This document shows, piece by piece, positions 47,301 to 57,972 of a DNA stretch of 64,000 bases. The DNA is from Haliclona indistincta (lineage: Eukaryota; Porifera; Demospongiae; Haplosclerida; Chalinidae). Below the pieces are notes generated by a model, which had not been told where the DNA came from, did not search any database, and was given only the letters and a program-made list of their open reading frames with translations. The DNA lies in contig OZ024792.1 in NCBI GenBank assembly GCA_964017065.1, forward strand, positions 5,017,754-5,081,753. The letters are read 5' to 3'. A program made the position numbers and the translations under genes. Numbering within the stretch: position 1 is the first letter of the stretch; each line of letters opens with the position of its first letter.

Positions 47301-48605
47301 AATGCATGCACCAGTATTGCCGAATGTAGAGGTATATAACAGTATCCTTCTATAACAGGGTGCTCTTTAAGATGCCGGAGAAGTTTCTGAACTTGTGTGC
47401 CATCGTCATCTATAGCTTTCTCAATGTACTCACGGATCTGGTGTGGGGTGAATCCCATAATCTCTACTCGTCGATCAGCTATGTTGAGTAGGTTTCCTGA
47501 TGCCACTGGTCGAGAGGTGATAACAACATAACTTCGATGAAGAGACAGCTTATGCGGTTGTCGAATGATTGTGGAAACAAGTGAGTCACTCATTAGGCTG
47601 TGTGGAAACTCATCCCATCCATCGAATATAAAAAGCACTCTTGCTCCATGTAAAGCTTGAATTTTAGAGACGATCGTAGTATCAGATGGTAGAATGTCAG
47701 CCAAGGTCAAAGCTTTCTGAATGGCTTCATCTCGCAAGTAAGCTAGGACTACGATGTCAAATCTCTTTAACCATAACACACCTTGTGCCCATTGGTGACA
47801 AATGTGTAGAGCAAGTGTGCTCTTCCCTCCTCCAGGGGCTCCTTCAATAAGATATACCCTACCTTGTGGTGGTGGTGGTGGTAGTACAACTAAAGGTTGT
47901 AGAAAAAGGCTTTGGAGATCAACGGAGGATTTCTTGTGATCAAGAATTGTTTCAATCTTTCCCTGCTGTGCTAGTCTGATCATTTTCTCCTCTGGTCCCC
48001 CACGTCGTAGCCCTTTAGCTCCGATCATTGCTAGTTGTATGAACTCACATTGTGGGAGGTGGGCCCAATGTTGGGAGGTGTGGCTTTGAGAGAGTGAAGT
48101 GTACAATTCTTCAAGGTAGGAAGCATAAGAAGCGAGAGTATCAGGATGAGATGGATTGGATAGAGAATCTGACAAGAAAATTTTAGAGTTATAGTTAGTG
48201 TCATTAAACGAGACAAGCGTACTTACCTTCCTCAGTGTCTGAAGAGCTGCTGCTATTAGATGACTTTGTCAGCAATTTTTGGACTTCTAATCCAAGATCA
48301 AGCTTCCCACAGTTTCTAAACACTCTGTACAATCGCTTGTACGTTGCTTTTGCTCCGCATTTCTCCTTCCACTTTCTTAGCATCGCTATCTTTTGGTGGA
48401 ATACAGAATGAGGGGCAGATCCTAGTATTTCGTGCTCTTCAGCTGCTGTTAAACCGAGGAATGGCGATATCTCTCTCCAATCTGTAACCAAACGTGCAAT
48501 TTTAGCCATATGTTCCTCAGAGCATAGCTTGTCCCAGGCAGATGGTTGCTGCGCTGAGTCATATTCTTGATCTTCTGCTTGTCTCTCTGCCATGATGCGC
48601 GCCAC
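44329..48605 (-). pseudogene. NLR3: Death-NACHT-LRR gene split by a transposon
   Basis: Exon 1 is 48605-48227 (Death domain; the Met matching NLR1 is at 48593). Exon 2 runs from 48168, after a 58-base intron, and carries Walker A EGAPGGGKST, Walker B FIFDGWDEFP and ITSRPVAS. After LFCLLVLC the frame is interrupted by a 718-base element (46523-47240) and resumes at SIVREHATHEPDTSL, continuing through many LRRs to PPIQIKFR. Outside the insert the frame is open and close to NLR1 and NLR2, so the insertion is recent. It reads as a broken gene unless the insert is spliced out. The stop lies in TTTCGGTAATTGG, so a donor-like GTAATT overlaps the stop codon. The Cys-box exon of USP47-C follows about 60 bases later. 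Confidence 0.85.
46523..47240. mobile_element. 718-base inverted-repeat element inside NLR3
   Basis: Ends TAGCCTCGCCTCCAGGC and GCCTGGAGGCGAGGCTA, flanked by a 9-base duplication AGTACGAGA (46514-46522, 47241-47249). NLR1 and NLR2 show the uninterrupted target. A GCATGCGCAGACAGTCTGTAC-like motif lies near both ends. An internal pair around CTGTAATATCGCGTACGAGC (46787-46855) forms a second stem. No transposase; a 9-base duplication is compatible with a MULE-type MITE. Confidence 0.85.
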
Positions 48606-48958
48606 TCAAGATGATTTGAGCATGCGCAGACAGTCTGTACCATGCATATCAAGCTAGCTAGCTAGCTACGTACATGTAGCCTGGGAACGAGGCTAGAGTG
48701 CACTAGCACTGCAGACAGCAACTTTGATTGTTGATCACAACGATCAGTATGGACACTGCTAGTGTCTTTATGGAGTAGAAATTATTTGTGTTTTAAATTA
48801 TAAACTTCCGCAATCGTGCTCATGGACAAGACTGACAACCTTCACATGTTCCCTAAAGCAGCTTCTCAAAATGGAATCTAAATTGGAGAGTGACAAAATG
48901 ACTCTGTTTAAAAAAATTATAGTTAGATGGGCACTACAATCAGTGCACATATCTTCAT
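48606..48958. other. 5' flank of NLR3, no gene seen
   Basis: Contains a GCTA run (48651-48666) and the GCATGCGCAGACAGTCTGTAC motif. From about 48690 it matches the flank of NLR2. No coding signal. Confidence 0.4.
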
Positions 48959-49130
48959 CAGGCGCGTGTCCACGATAGGGCTCCGGGTGCTCTAGGCTAG
49001 CACCAAGAGTTTGCTAGCACCCCCCTCAGCATCGAAGTTTTAAATTATTCATAGCATCAAAGTTCACTGTGGTTATAAATTTATCATAACTGTTATTGCA
49101 ACAAGCTTAGCAGCTGCCAAGATCCCGTTC

Positions 49131-49820
49131 TTAAGGTGGCGGGTTACCGTTCGATATGAATATTAATGAGTCAAATTCTTTTGTTTGTAACTTTTGACAG
49201 AAACTATTACAGAGTACAATACTTGTTATGGAGCATGCTGACGTGCGTCCATGCTTCACTAGCGAATTTCAGCTAGATCTGCAAACCGAGAAGTGCGCGG
49301 GATGTCTGGAACGCTGTAGCAATTTTTCGAACCAAAATTCTCGACGTGCAGCAATAGCACGTCTACAATAAAGCGCTGTACTTCAAGCCAAGGACACTGC
49401 CGAGGGCATGACGAGGCCTTTTTTTTAATTTTGCTCTTGTAGATTTTTTATGAATTCTAAAGCGCGGGTCACTAGCAAACATTCATCGTTCGTCGACGAT
49501 AACTCAGGACTCGAGAAAAAAAAGCGAAAAAAGGCCTCGTCATGCCCTCGGCAATGTCCTTGGCTTGAAGTACAGCGCTTTATTGTAGACGTGCTATTGC
49601 TGCACGTCGAGAATTTTGGTTCGAAAAATTGCTACAGCGTTCCAGAGATCCCGCGCACTTCTCGGTTTGCAGATCTAGCTGAAATTCGCTAGTGAAGCAT
49701 GGACGCACGTCAGCATGCTCCATAACAAGTATTGTACTCTGTAATAGTTTCTGTCAAAAGTTACAAACAAAAGAATTTAACTCATTAATATTCATATCGA
49801 ACGGTAACCCGCCACCTTAA
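49131..49820. mobile_element. nested TTAA-flanked foldback
   Basis: TTAAGGTGGCGGGTTACCG at the left and its complement at the right, with arms of about 290 bases that are nearly perfect and a spacer near 105 bases. TTAA duplication. The open frame 49450-49692 lies in the arm and is not a gene. Confidence 0.85.
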
Positions 49821-49970
49821 GGTAGTTTAGGCTGTTTTTCCAATAGTTCAGCGATGAACAAATTCAGTGCGCCATGATAATAGTGACGAAAATGACGTAA
49901 TTTTAACGAATAAATGAATATTAATTAGATTTTGCGCGCGCGTCGCGCGCGCACCTCTCTTCCTAGTACA

Positions 49971-50438
49971 GTCTAGCAGCTAACCCTCCCGCCTACTGAT
50001 AATTGGATGGACGGCGGAGAGGGTCTAGCAAACATTGCCATTCATAGTTTTCAACTGACCAATCAGATTCGTAATGAATATCATTTTCCTCCCAGAGGAA
50101 AATGATATTCATTCTTCGTGGCTTTGTTATTATTATGAATTATGATTAAACATGCAGCTGCAGTGTACAGTTGTTTGCGAAGACCTTGCATAACGGAAGC
50201 GAAAGCGGAAGTGTGACGCTGACCAATGAAATTCACTTTTCGTCACGTGTACAGCTTCAGTTAGTCACGCCTACGTGCGTTTGATTGGCCAAAGTCATAC
50301 TTCCGCTTTCGCTTCCGTTATGCAAGATCTTCGCAAACAACTGTTATTATTCATTAAAAATCAATGAATGGCAATGTTTGCTAGACCCTCTCCGCCGTCC
50401 ATCCAATTATCAGTAGGCGGGAGGGTTAGCTGCTAGAC
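49971..50438. mobile_element. nested foldback with inner stem
   Basis: Arms of about 85 bases begin GTCTAGCAGCTAACCCTCCC. A second inverted pair inside (near 50168-50225 and 50285-50342) contains CATAACGGAAGCGAAAGCGG. Confidence 0.8.
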
Positions 50439-51034
50439 TACTCTCTTCCCTCATTCCTGGACACGCGCCTGTTCATACAATGAATTTAAATTTCCCGTCA
50501 GTAAATTAGTGCAAAGAATTTTAATTAGAGACAGCAGCAACATGTTCATATCGTATGCCTTTGTGATCTTCAACTACATACTGAAGCAGAACTATATATC
50601 GCTTCAGTCATTATGGTAAGTAACTGTTACATGTAAGCTTAGTGTGGGACAAAGCTGAGTTTATGAGTTCTTTTTGCTTTGTTGACACAGTAGTCAGGTG
50701 GCTTAAGGAAATTCTGGGGACGTTGCGGATAAAAGCACCAAACTTTGTACATTTATTCACTAGTACATATGAAGTAATTTCAGGGTAGGTACCACCTCTG
50801 AAACCATTCTTGATAATTAATGAAAAAAAATTGCAGCGTCAGCAAAAAATTACAAGAAATTCTGGTGATGTTGCAGATAAAAGCACCAAACTTTGTACAT
50901 TTATTCACTAGTACATATCAAGTAATTTCAGGGTAGGTACCACCTCTGAAACAAATCTTAACATAAGAGAATAATTAATTTAAAAATTTGCAGCGTCAGC
51001 GAAAAATTACAACTAGTGAAATGCAGGACATTTG

Positions 51035-51629
51035 TGGGGCGAGCCTGAGAGAGTAGTGTTGGTAGCCATAAGTAGGCATTTAGCCGAGGAGGTGCATTTG
51101 GGAAGGCGTGATGCACTGATTGTGCCGCAGTCGAGTGAAGGCTGATTTGCTGCAGCCTGTCCTCTCTCTGTTCTTCAGTCTCTGCACCACGTAGCTCATG
51201 CTGCATCTCTCTCATTTGCTGCAGCCTGTCCTCTCTCTGTTCTTTGGTCTCTTCACCACGTCGCTCATGCTCCTTCTCTCTCATTCAGTGCTGTAGCCTA
51301 ACGTTCTTCAGTCACAGTCAGTGCATCACATCGCTCATGCTCCTTCTCTCTGGCCTAACCTCTCTCTGTTCTTCAATCTCTCTGACATCACGTCGCTCGT
51401 GCTTCTTCTCTCTAGCCTAACCCCTCAGTCTTCTCTTTGTTCTTTAGTCTCTTCTCTTGTTCTTCGCGCGCTTGCTCAGTCTCAGTTGAGCAAAATTGAA
51501 ACCATCCAGTGAATTACAACGCGCGGGCATTTACGGAATGACGTACGCATACATACATAGCTAGCTAGATAGATAGATAGCGCGGGGGACGTTTTCGACC
51601 AGTATGGGGCTCGCTCAGGCTCGCCCCAA
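51035..51629 (-). mobile_element. MITE-like insert with an EQRE-repeat coding remnant
   Basis: Ends TGGGGCGAGCCTGAG and CTCAGGCTCGCCCCA. The minus strand reads repeated HERRGEETKEQREDRLQQM-like units of about 23 residues, first as an open frame (51284-51130) and then degraded towards 51510. Similar Arg/Glu-rich repeats occur in Helitron-linked open frames of invertebrates, from memory, so it may be a Helitron-captured piece. The frame's C-terminal part (PRLNAYLWLPTLLSQARP) lies over the arm and is not a protein feature. Confidence 0.5.
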
Positions 51630-51934
51630 TAAATTCTGGTGATGTTGCAGATAAAGGCACCAAACTTTGTAAATGTATTCTCTAGTACATATCAAGTAAT
51701 TCCATGGTAAGTACCACTTCTGAAAGAATTCTTAACATAAGAAAATAAATCATAATTATTAAAAAATGCAATGTCATCGTCAGCAAATCTTGATTACTCT
51801 AAATCTTGATTACTCTATCTAAGAAACAACTCAACAGAATTTAGTATACAATTTATTTGTTGCAATTACATGTGGCTACACAGCTCTGTACAGTTCCACT
51901 GGGCTTACCTACATGAACATCTTGCAATACCGGC

Positions 51935-52099
51935 TGTTTGGGCGTAAAAACGGCGAGAAGAGCGCTCGATCAACTATGAACATACATGAGAGTGAATCGA
52001 CGACATTTTATTATTATTGCAAGTGAAGGAACAAAAAGGGGTGGAGCAATCAATGAAATAACAATACAGAATAATGACATAGTAATACAGGCTCAAACA
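51935..52099 (-). repeat. 3' LTR of the BEL/Pao element
   Basis: Minus-strand TGTTTGAGCC to ACGCCCAAACA, the TG-CA ends of an LTR. The partner is at 57808-57972. Confidence 0.92.
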
Positions 52100-52177
52100 T
52101 ACCGCCTCCCAAAGACGGAATGTCTTTGAAATGATTATAGTCATAGATACAATGAATAAATGAATGAGTTTCTAGTC

Positions 52178-55100
52178 TCAATTGTCACTGTTCGGTACTA
52201 GAACTGCCATCTTGACGATAGGTCTTGTGTATATACCGGACGAAGTCTTGACTCTGACAGTACGTACCAGTCCATCGGCTCCAGGGAATGTTTCAACGAC
52301 ACGAGCAGTTGGCCATTTTGTCGGTAGCATGTTGTCTTCTCTCAGTACGACCACATCACCTTCCTGTACGTTCCTGCGTTTTTCATGATTCTTGTAGTAT
52401 CTTCGAAGGCTCTGTACATATTCATCAGACCAATGACGCCAAAAATTACGCACCAGGGCTTGACATAGGTGCCAACGAGAAAGAGTAGACATTGAGTGAT
52501 AAGAGTCAGATGGATCAGGTAGAGCTTCTAAGGGTCTGCCCACGAGAAAATGCCCAGGGGTGAGCACTTCAATACCATCATCATCATTAGGCAACGAGGC
52601 TAATGGCCTGCTATTCAGACAAGCTTCTATCTGTGTCAACACAGTGTACAACTCTTCAAACCTCAAACTCACGGTACTGACGATTCTCCTCAGGTGGGTC
52701 TTCATGCTCTTCACTGCAGCCTCCCAGAGACCTCCAAAGTGAGGGGCATGCTCAGGAATGAACTTCCATTGGATTCCTTGACTACTGCAGAACTCTGAGA
52801 TACACTTCTGAGTAACTTGATCCTCCAAGAACTTGATCATTTCCTTCAATTCACGTGATGCTCCAACAAAATTGGACCCATGATCACTCCAAATAAGGCT
52901 TGGTTTACCCCTTCGAGAGATGAACCTTCGCAAACAAGCGATAAAGGCTTCAGTTGATAAGCTTGACACAAGCTCCAGATGAATTGCTCGCACTGACAGA
53001 GATACGAAGACACAAACATAGGCCTTGACTAGGATTGGTCGACGAACGGCTCCAGACTTGATTTGAAACGGTCCAGCATAATCAATACCAACTCGTTCAA
53101 ACACAAGTCCAGGTGTTACTCTTTCGATAGGCAGTCGTCCAACGAGTTGTGATTGAGAAGGCGCTGATAAACGTCGGCAAACAACACATGAACGAGTTAC
53201 TGTCCTGATGATCTTACGCCCACAGACGATGTGAAAACGACGAGAAAGTGAACCGAATAGTAGAGTAGGTCCCGCGTGTAGCAATCTTAGATGCTCAGAG
53301 TGAATGATGAGTTTTGTCACGTGATGTGAACCATGTAAGATGGCGGGGTGTTGTTGGACAAAGACACGTTGTGAGTGATGTTCCCTGCCGCCAACGCGCA
53401 AGACATTTTCAGAATCAAGAAATGGGTGTAGAGGAATCAGGCAACTTGACTTAGGCAAACTCTTGTTGCTAAGAAGATGTTGGATGTCTTCTGAGAAGTG
53501 ATCCGCTTGAGCGAACTTTATCCAGTATTCCTCTGCTCTTGACAGCTCGATGACAGTCAGGCAACTTGAGAATGATTTTTCAGACTGTTGAGAACTTCTG
53601 CAGTTACCTACGAACCGCATTATCCATGCTGTTACTCGCTTCAAAGTGTTGAAGGAAGAGAACCGGTCAGGAGGGAGGATTGGTTCGTGTTCAATAAGCG
53701 ATGAATGAAAGCTGACTTTGTCTTCACAGGAGGGGACAGGTGGACTATGCAATTGTTCAGGCCATTCTGAAGGTTGCAGGTGAAGCCATTCAGGACCATT
53801 CCACCATAGTGTGTGATCAATTAGCTCAGATGGGAACATACCGCGTGAGGCACAATCAGCTGGATTCTCATGGCCACTGACATGTCTCCAGTGTCTAGGA
53901 GGGATGAGCTCAGTTGTGCTAGAGATTCGGTTGCCCACATAGGTCTTGAAACGCTTCGGGTTACCATCCAACCAACTTAAAACGATGGTACTGTCTGACC
54001 ATGCATAGAGATCATCAGAGCTGATACGAAGCACTTGCTGAACGTGATAGAGAAGACGTGCCAGCAGTTGAGCTCCACAGAGTTCCAGCCTAGGAATGCT
54101 TAAGTGTTTGATTGGTGCAACCTTTGTTTTTGAGGTCACGAGAGTGACGTGTACGTTTTCATTAGTGTCGATCATCCGTAAGTACACCACACCAGCAAAG
54201 GCAAGTTCGGAGGCATCGGAGAATCCGTGCAACTGCCAGGAAGTAATGAATGAATCTGTGGGGAAGTAACACCGAGCAATGTGACAGTTAGCAAGGAGGG
54301 GTAGCTCCGTTCGCCACTTCAACCATTGAGTTTTCACAGAGAGAGGAACAGCGTCGTCCCATTCAAGCTTGAGCTCCCAGAGACGCTGGAACAGGATCTT
54401 GAGTTTGATGGTCGCAGGGGAGAACCATCCTAGCACATCAAAAGTACGCGCTACATCCGAGATGAGGGTACGTTTGGTTAAGTCGTCTGGCTTAGGAGGA
54501 GAAGACACGGTTAGTCGAAAGTGATCCAGACGAGTGTTCCACTCGACCCCTAACGTTTTGGTGTACGTATCAGGACTGGGCATCGAGTGGAGAGCATTCA
54601 CATCTTTGAGGTCTGCTGGTATATCTTGCAATACAGCAGGGTCGCTCGAGTTCCACTTTCTTAGCAGAAAACCTCCTCGTTGTGATAGATCCTGTAATTC
54701 TCTTCGAAGTTGAATTGCATTAGGAAGAGAGTCTGCGCCTGTTAAGCAATCATCAACGTAAAAGGAAGATTCCACGGCTGCAGATGCAAGGGGGAATATA
54801 TGAGAGAAATCATGGGCATTTTGCTTTACGCACATGTTTGCCAGGAAAGACGAAGCAGAGACTCCAAACGTGAGACGAGTCATACGAAAGTCTTTCAGGG
54901 TCTCATCGGGTTTGTTACGCCAGACAAACCTGTGTAGATCACGATCTGACGGAGTCAATTCAACAGCACGATACATTCGACTTATGTCTGCAACAATAGC
55001 TACACGATGTAAGCGGAAGCGGAGTAGTACGTCTACTAGTGAGGAGTGAACTGTAGGACCAATGACTAGGGTATCATTCAAGGAGATGCCAGATGCTGAT

Positions 55101-57652
55101 TTAGCGGAAGCATCGAATACTACTCGCAACTTAGTGGTGGTGCTCGACTCCTTATAAACAGCATGCATAGGAAGATAAAACACACTCTGAGGGGGCTTAT
55201 CTAGCTCAGATCTAGGGACAAGCTCAGCATGGTTCATATCAAAATATTCTTGTACTGCAGCACTAAACTCTTTGAAACGGCTCTTACAGTAAAGTGTGCG
55301 TTCTAGTGACAGAAAACGACGTACTGCTTGTGACCTTGACTCACCAATCACCTGTGGAGTTGGCTTCTTGAGAAGAGACACACAAAATCGCCCATTCGCA
55401 ACACGGAAATGGGTTTCTTTGAAGTGACAGATAGCTTGCTGTTCTTCAGCGGAGTACACTTCATCAAAGGATGGACAATCTTCAATCTCCCAAAATTGTC
55501 GAAGAAGGTTGTCGCCTGTGAGGAGAGAAACATGGCAAGAGGTTAAGCTGACAGGAGGAATGATGGTGTCCGTCCTTCCAGCGAGGACCCATCCAAAGAC
55601 AGTCTCAATAGCAATAGGAGTTTGCGAAGGCCCAATCTTCCGCCCAGAGCGAAGGGAAGCCACGAAGATATCGACACCAAGTAAGAGGTCGATCTTTCCA
55701 GGGGTACCAAAATGTGGGTCAGCTTTCTTTAGGTCAGTCAGATGCTTCCATTCGGGTTTGAGAGAAATTGGACGCTGAGGGAGGATACAGGTAACTCGAG
55801 GAACGACAACTGCTGTAACGTCGAATTTCACTTCGGGAGATTGAGTGGACGAGACAGTGAAAGTAGCGAGAGATTGTACAGGAGACGTATGTGTTATACC
55901 AGCAACACCAGATATGGTCGCACTCAAAGGAGAACGAGGAAGACATAGTGATTGAGCCAAACGCTCAGACACAAAAGAGGCTGATGATCCGGAATCAAGT
56001 AGCGCTCGTGCCTTGACAACGGAACCGTTGGGAGAACCAATCATAACTTGGCAGGTCATGAGTAGAGCATCAGGTGAGATACCAGTGGTCGTGTGTGACA
56101 AGATAGTATTCGTGTTGTCAGCTGGCTTCTGCTGAGAGGGAGCATCAGAGCTTACGTGTAACAACGAGTGGTGTGACCTCTGACATTCTTTGCACTTATG
56201 CTGGGATTGACACTGTCTTACAAAATGACCAGGTCGTAGACAATTCATGCAGATGCTATGGTCCTTGACTAGAGTTACCTTCTGATCATGAGGTAATGCT
56301 CGGAATTTGGGGCAAGAATATAGTTGGTGTTTGTCAGTATTGCACGCAATGCAAACCTTTGTTCCAGGGTTAGTGTGTGCGACATGTGAGGGAACTAACT
56401 TGTGGGGTCTTGGGGTTGAGTCTTGTCTGTGCTGCTTCTTCTCTGGATTTGAAGTCTCCGAGGCTTGCGCACGAAGATCAATGAATTTCATGAGCTCTGA
56501 GAAGTGAGGAACTGAAGTGCTGGTCTGGCTTTCCCGCTGCCACTCGAATAGTGTCGTCGGGTCTAACTTCAGCTCAAGGATAGAGGTGATGATGGCTCCG
56601 GACGGTTCGTAACCCATTGAACGAAGTGCTCGTAGGTGTTGCTGTACTTCGTCGTGCAGACGTCGCAATTCCTTTCCGGTGCCATCCTTAACTTTGGGAG
56701 CTTCCAGGATGACCTTGATGTGAGCCTGGTGGATGAGACGTGGTCGATTGTACCTCACTCGCAGTGACTCAACGGCTTCATCATAGTCTGCGCCAGTGTG
56801 CGATAGACCTTCGATTATGCCTTTAGCAGAACCATCCTTCAGGGACTGCTGCAAGTACACGAGTTTTTCTGTGTTAGAGAGAGAGTCCCGATCATGCACT
56901 GATACAGAAAATTGCTCCCAAAACGATCGCCAATGTAGCAAGTTACCGTCGAATGTAGGTACACTTATCTTGGGAAGTTTGACTCCAGAGCTATCTTTGA
57001 CAGAAACGGGTGCAGGAGTGGGACCAGCAGGTGGAGAACTCATCAATAGGCGTCGAAGTTTCAGAGAGCACTCTAGACGCATCTGAGTGAGAGCGGCTAA
57101 CTCTACTTCTACTTCATGATCTTCAGGTAAGTCTAGAGCTAGGAGGGGTGTTGCAATATCCTTCAGCTCTGTCTTCGCATCGGAGAGCTGCTCATCTTCA
57201 TGTCGAAGGAGAGGGACGTCCAAGTGACTAGTAGTTGCTGCAGCGTCTATGTTCGTGACTAACTGTTCAATTCTCTTGCGTACGGTTACTAATTGTTTCT
57301 TGGCTACCTTGACAATGCTACCTGAGTCAGCACTCACAGTAGCTGATGGCGAACACAAAGCACTGAGCTCTTCGATTTCCGTGGTGAGGAACGCCACGCG
57401 GTCATCGTGCTCGTCGAGTACTTCTTGTGCTGCGCTAAGGTCGTCTTCTTCTTCTGTGAGATTGACTATACCTTCATGGTTCTCTTTGAACTCGAGGCTA
57501 AGTTCTGACAAGCGTTTGGAATAGTGCCGAAGGAGAGAACGTGTTTTTGTCTCACTAGTTTTCCCGGCTGCTTCTCTGACGTTCTTGTCGAGACGAGTGA
57601 GAGATGACTTGATGGTCCTGCGTCGTTTCTTCAGCTCAGGAAGAGTTGACAT
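52178..57652 (-). CDS. BEL/Pao gag-pol polyprotein
   Basis: A single 1824-residue frame. Order from the N-terminus: coiled-coil-rich Gag-like region and DUF1759-type capsid segment (about 1-400); zinc knuckles CIACNTDKHQLYSC, CMNCLRPGHFVRQC and CKECQRSHHSLLH (about 430-500); retropepsin-like protease with LLDSGSSASF (about 550); reverse transcriptase with YVDD in YVDDCLTGAD (about 970); the Pao-type connecting and RNase H region (LHGFSDASELAFAGVVYL, YAWSDSTIVLSWL); and integrase with zinc-binding HSEHLRLLH and CVVCRR, then GIDYAGPF, WSDHGSNFVG and HFGGLWEAAVK. The C-terminal DUF5641-type domain has WHLCQALVRNFWRHWSDEY. No stop or frameshift interrupts it. No envelope gene is present. The start is the Met at 57652, about 155 bases inside the 5' LTR. 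Confidence 0.93.
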   Translation of the reverse strand: MSTLPELKKRRRTIKSSLTRLDKNVREAAGKTSETKTRSLLRHYSKRLSELSLEFKENHEGIVNLTEEEDDLSAAQEVLDEHDDRVAFLTTEIEELSALCSPSATVSADSGSIVKVAKKQLVTVRKRIEQLVTNIDAAATTSHLDVPLLRHEDEQLSDAKTELKDIATPLLALDLPEDHEVEVELAALTQMRLECSLKLRRLLMSSPPAGPTPAPVSVKDSSGVKLPKISVPTFDGNLLHWRSFWEQFSVSVHDRDSLSNTEKLVYLQQSLKDGSAKGIIEGLSHTGADYDEAVESLRVRYNRPRLIHQAHIKVILEAPKVKDGTGKELRRLHDEVQQHLRALRSMGYEPSGAIITSILELKLDPTTLFEWQRESQTSTSVPHFSELMKFIDLRAQASETSNPEKKQHRQDSTPRPHKLVPSHVAHTNPGTKVCIACNTDKHQLYSCPKFRALPHDQKVTLVKDHSICMNCLRPGHFVRQCQSQHKCKECQRSHHSLLHVSSDAPSQQKPADNTNTILSHTTTGISPDALLMTCQVMIGSPNGSVVKARALLDSGSSASFVSERLAQSLCLPRSPLSATISGVAGITHTSPVQSLATFTVSSTQSPEVKFDVTAVVVPRVTCILPQRPISLKPEWKHLTDLKKADPHFGTPGKIDLLLGVDIFVASLRSGRKIGPSQTPIAIETVFGWVLAGRTDTIIPPVSLTSCHVSLLTGDNLLRQFWEIEDCPSFDEVYSAEEQQAICHFKETHFRVANGRFCVSLLKKPTPQVIGESRSQAVRRFLSLERTLYCKSRFKEFSAAVQEYFDMNHAELVPRSELDKPPQSVFYLPMHAVYKESSTTTKLRVVFDASAKSASGISLNDTLVIGPTVHSSLVDVLLRFRLHRVAIVADISRMYRAVELTPSDRDLHRFVWRNKPDETLKDFRMTRLTFGVSASSFLANMCVKQNAHDFSHIFPLASAAVESSFYVDDCLTGADSLPNAIQLRRELQDLSQRGGFLLRKWNSSDPAVLQDIPADLKDVNALHSMPSPDTYTKTLGVEWNTRLDHFRLTVSSPPKPDDLTKRTLISDVARTFDVLGWFSPATIKLKILFQRLWELKLEWDDAVPLSVKTQWLKWRTELPLLANCHIARCYFPTDSFITSWQLHGFSDASELAFAGVVYLRMIDTNENVHVTLVTSKTKVAPIKHLSIPRLELCGAQLLARLLYHVQQVLRISSDDLYAWSDSTIVLSWLDGNPKRFKTYVGNRISSTTELIPPRHWRHVSGHENPADCASRGMFPSELIDHTLWWNGPEWLHLQPSEWPEQLHSPPVPSCEDKVSFHSSLIEHEPILPPDRFSSFNTLKRVTAWIMRFVGNCRSSQQSEKSFSSCLTVIELSRAEEYWIKFAQADHFSEDIQHLLSNKSLPKSSCLIPLHPFLDSENVLRVGGREHHSQRVFVQQHPAILHGSHHVTKLIIHSEHLRLLHAGPTLLFGSLSRRFHIVCGRKIIRTVTRSCVVCRRLSAPSQSQLVGRLPIERVTPGLVFERVGIDYAGPFQIKSGAVRRPILVKAYVCVFVSLSVRAIHLELVSSLSTEAFIACLRRFISRRGKPSLIWSDHGSNFVGASRELKEMIKFLEDQVTQKCISEFCSSQGIQWKFIPEHAPHFGGLWEAAVKSMKTHLRRIVSTVSLRFEELYTVLTQIEACLNSRPLASLPNDDDGIEVLTPGHFLVGRPLEALPDPSDSYHSMSTLSRWHLCQALVRNFWRHWSDEYVQSLRRYYKNHEKRRNVQEGDVVVLREDNMLPTKWPTARVVETFPGADGLVRTVRVKTSSGIYTRPIVKMAVLVPNSDN

Positions 57653-57786
57653 GACGAGGAGATCGCTTGGTAGACGATAGAATCAGGGTGGGCACGTGGT
57701 GGCAGACGAGTCACGCACGTGGTTCTCAGGTGTATGTTCAAACGATCGATCGAGGCGAAGGATGAGGCGACGAGAATGTTGATGGA

Positions 57787-57806
57787 GAATCCGGCTCGGT
57801 GGACCA
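57787..57806 (-). promoter_or_regulatory. primer-binding site of the BEL/Pao element
   Basis: The plus-strand text here, GAATCCGGCTCGGTGGACCA, looks like a tRNA 3' end: the end of the T arm, seven acceptor bases, a discriminator A and CCA. So the minus-strand element RNA would pair with it, one base from the LTR. A C1-G72 acceptor pair suggests tRNA-Tyr; that is inference. Confidence 0.7.
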
Positions 57807-57807
57807 A

Positions 57808-57972
57808 TGTTTGGGCGTAAAAACGGCGAGAAGAGCGCTCGATCAACTATGAACATACATGAGAGTGAATCGACGACATTTTATTATTATTGCAAGTGAA
57901 GGAACAAAAAGGGGTGGAGCAATCAATGAAATAACAATACAGAATAATGACATAGTAATACAGGCTCAAACA
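57808..57972 (-). repeat. 5' LTR of the BEL/Pao element
   Basis: Same 165 bases as 51935-52099, expected to carry the promoter for the minus-strand transcript. No clear TATA box was picked out. Confidence 0.92.

Larger units (their letters stand above)
48959..50471. mobile_element. 1.5 kb foldback element containing two smaller foldbacks
   Basis: Ends CAGGCGCGTGTCCA and TGGACACGCGCCTG, flanked by TTCAT at 48954-48958 and 50472-50476. The NLR2 flank near 37970 is the empty site (CTTCATACAACAAA). No transposase. It carries two independent nested elements, listed separately. The superfamily is not assignable by eye. Confidence 0.85.
51935..57972 (-). mobile_element. complete BEL/Pao LTR retrotransposon
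   Basis: LTRs of 165 bases (51935-52099 and 57808-57972) look identical by eye. They flank one long coding frame, and CCGGC is duplicated at 51930-51934 and 57973-57977. Transcription runs on the minus strand. A purine-rich tract (GGGAGGCGG) precedes the 3' LTR and a tRNA-complementary primer site follows the 5' LTR. The element has inserted into the 8.4 kb foldback. Matching LTRs, an open frame and an intact duplication indicate a young, possibly still mobile copy. Confidence 0.93.

Noticed and set aside
49450..49692. 80-residue plus-strand frame with Lys-rich stretch
   Set aside because: Lies across the stem of a foldback element; no homologous motif.
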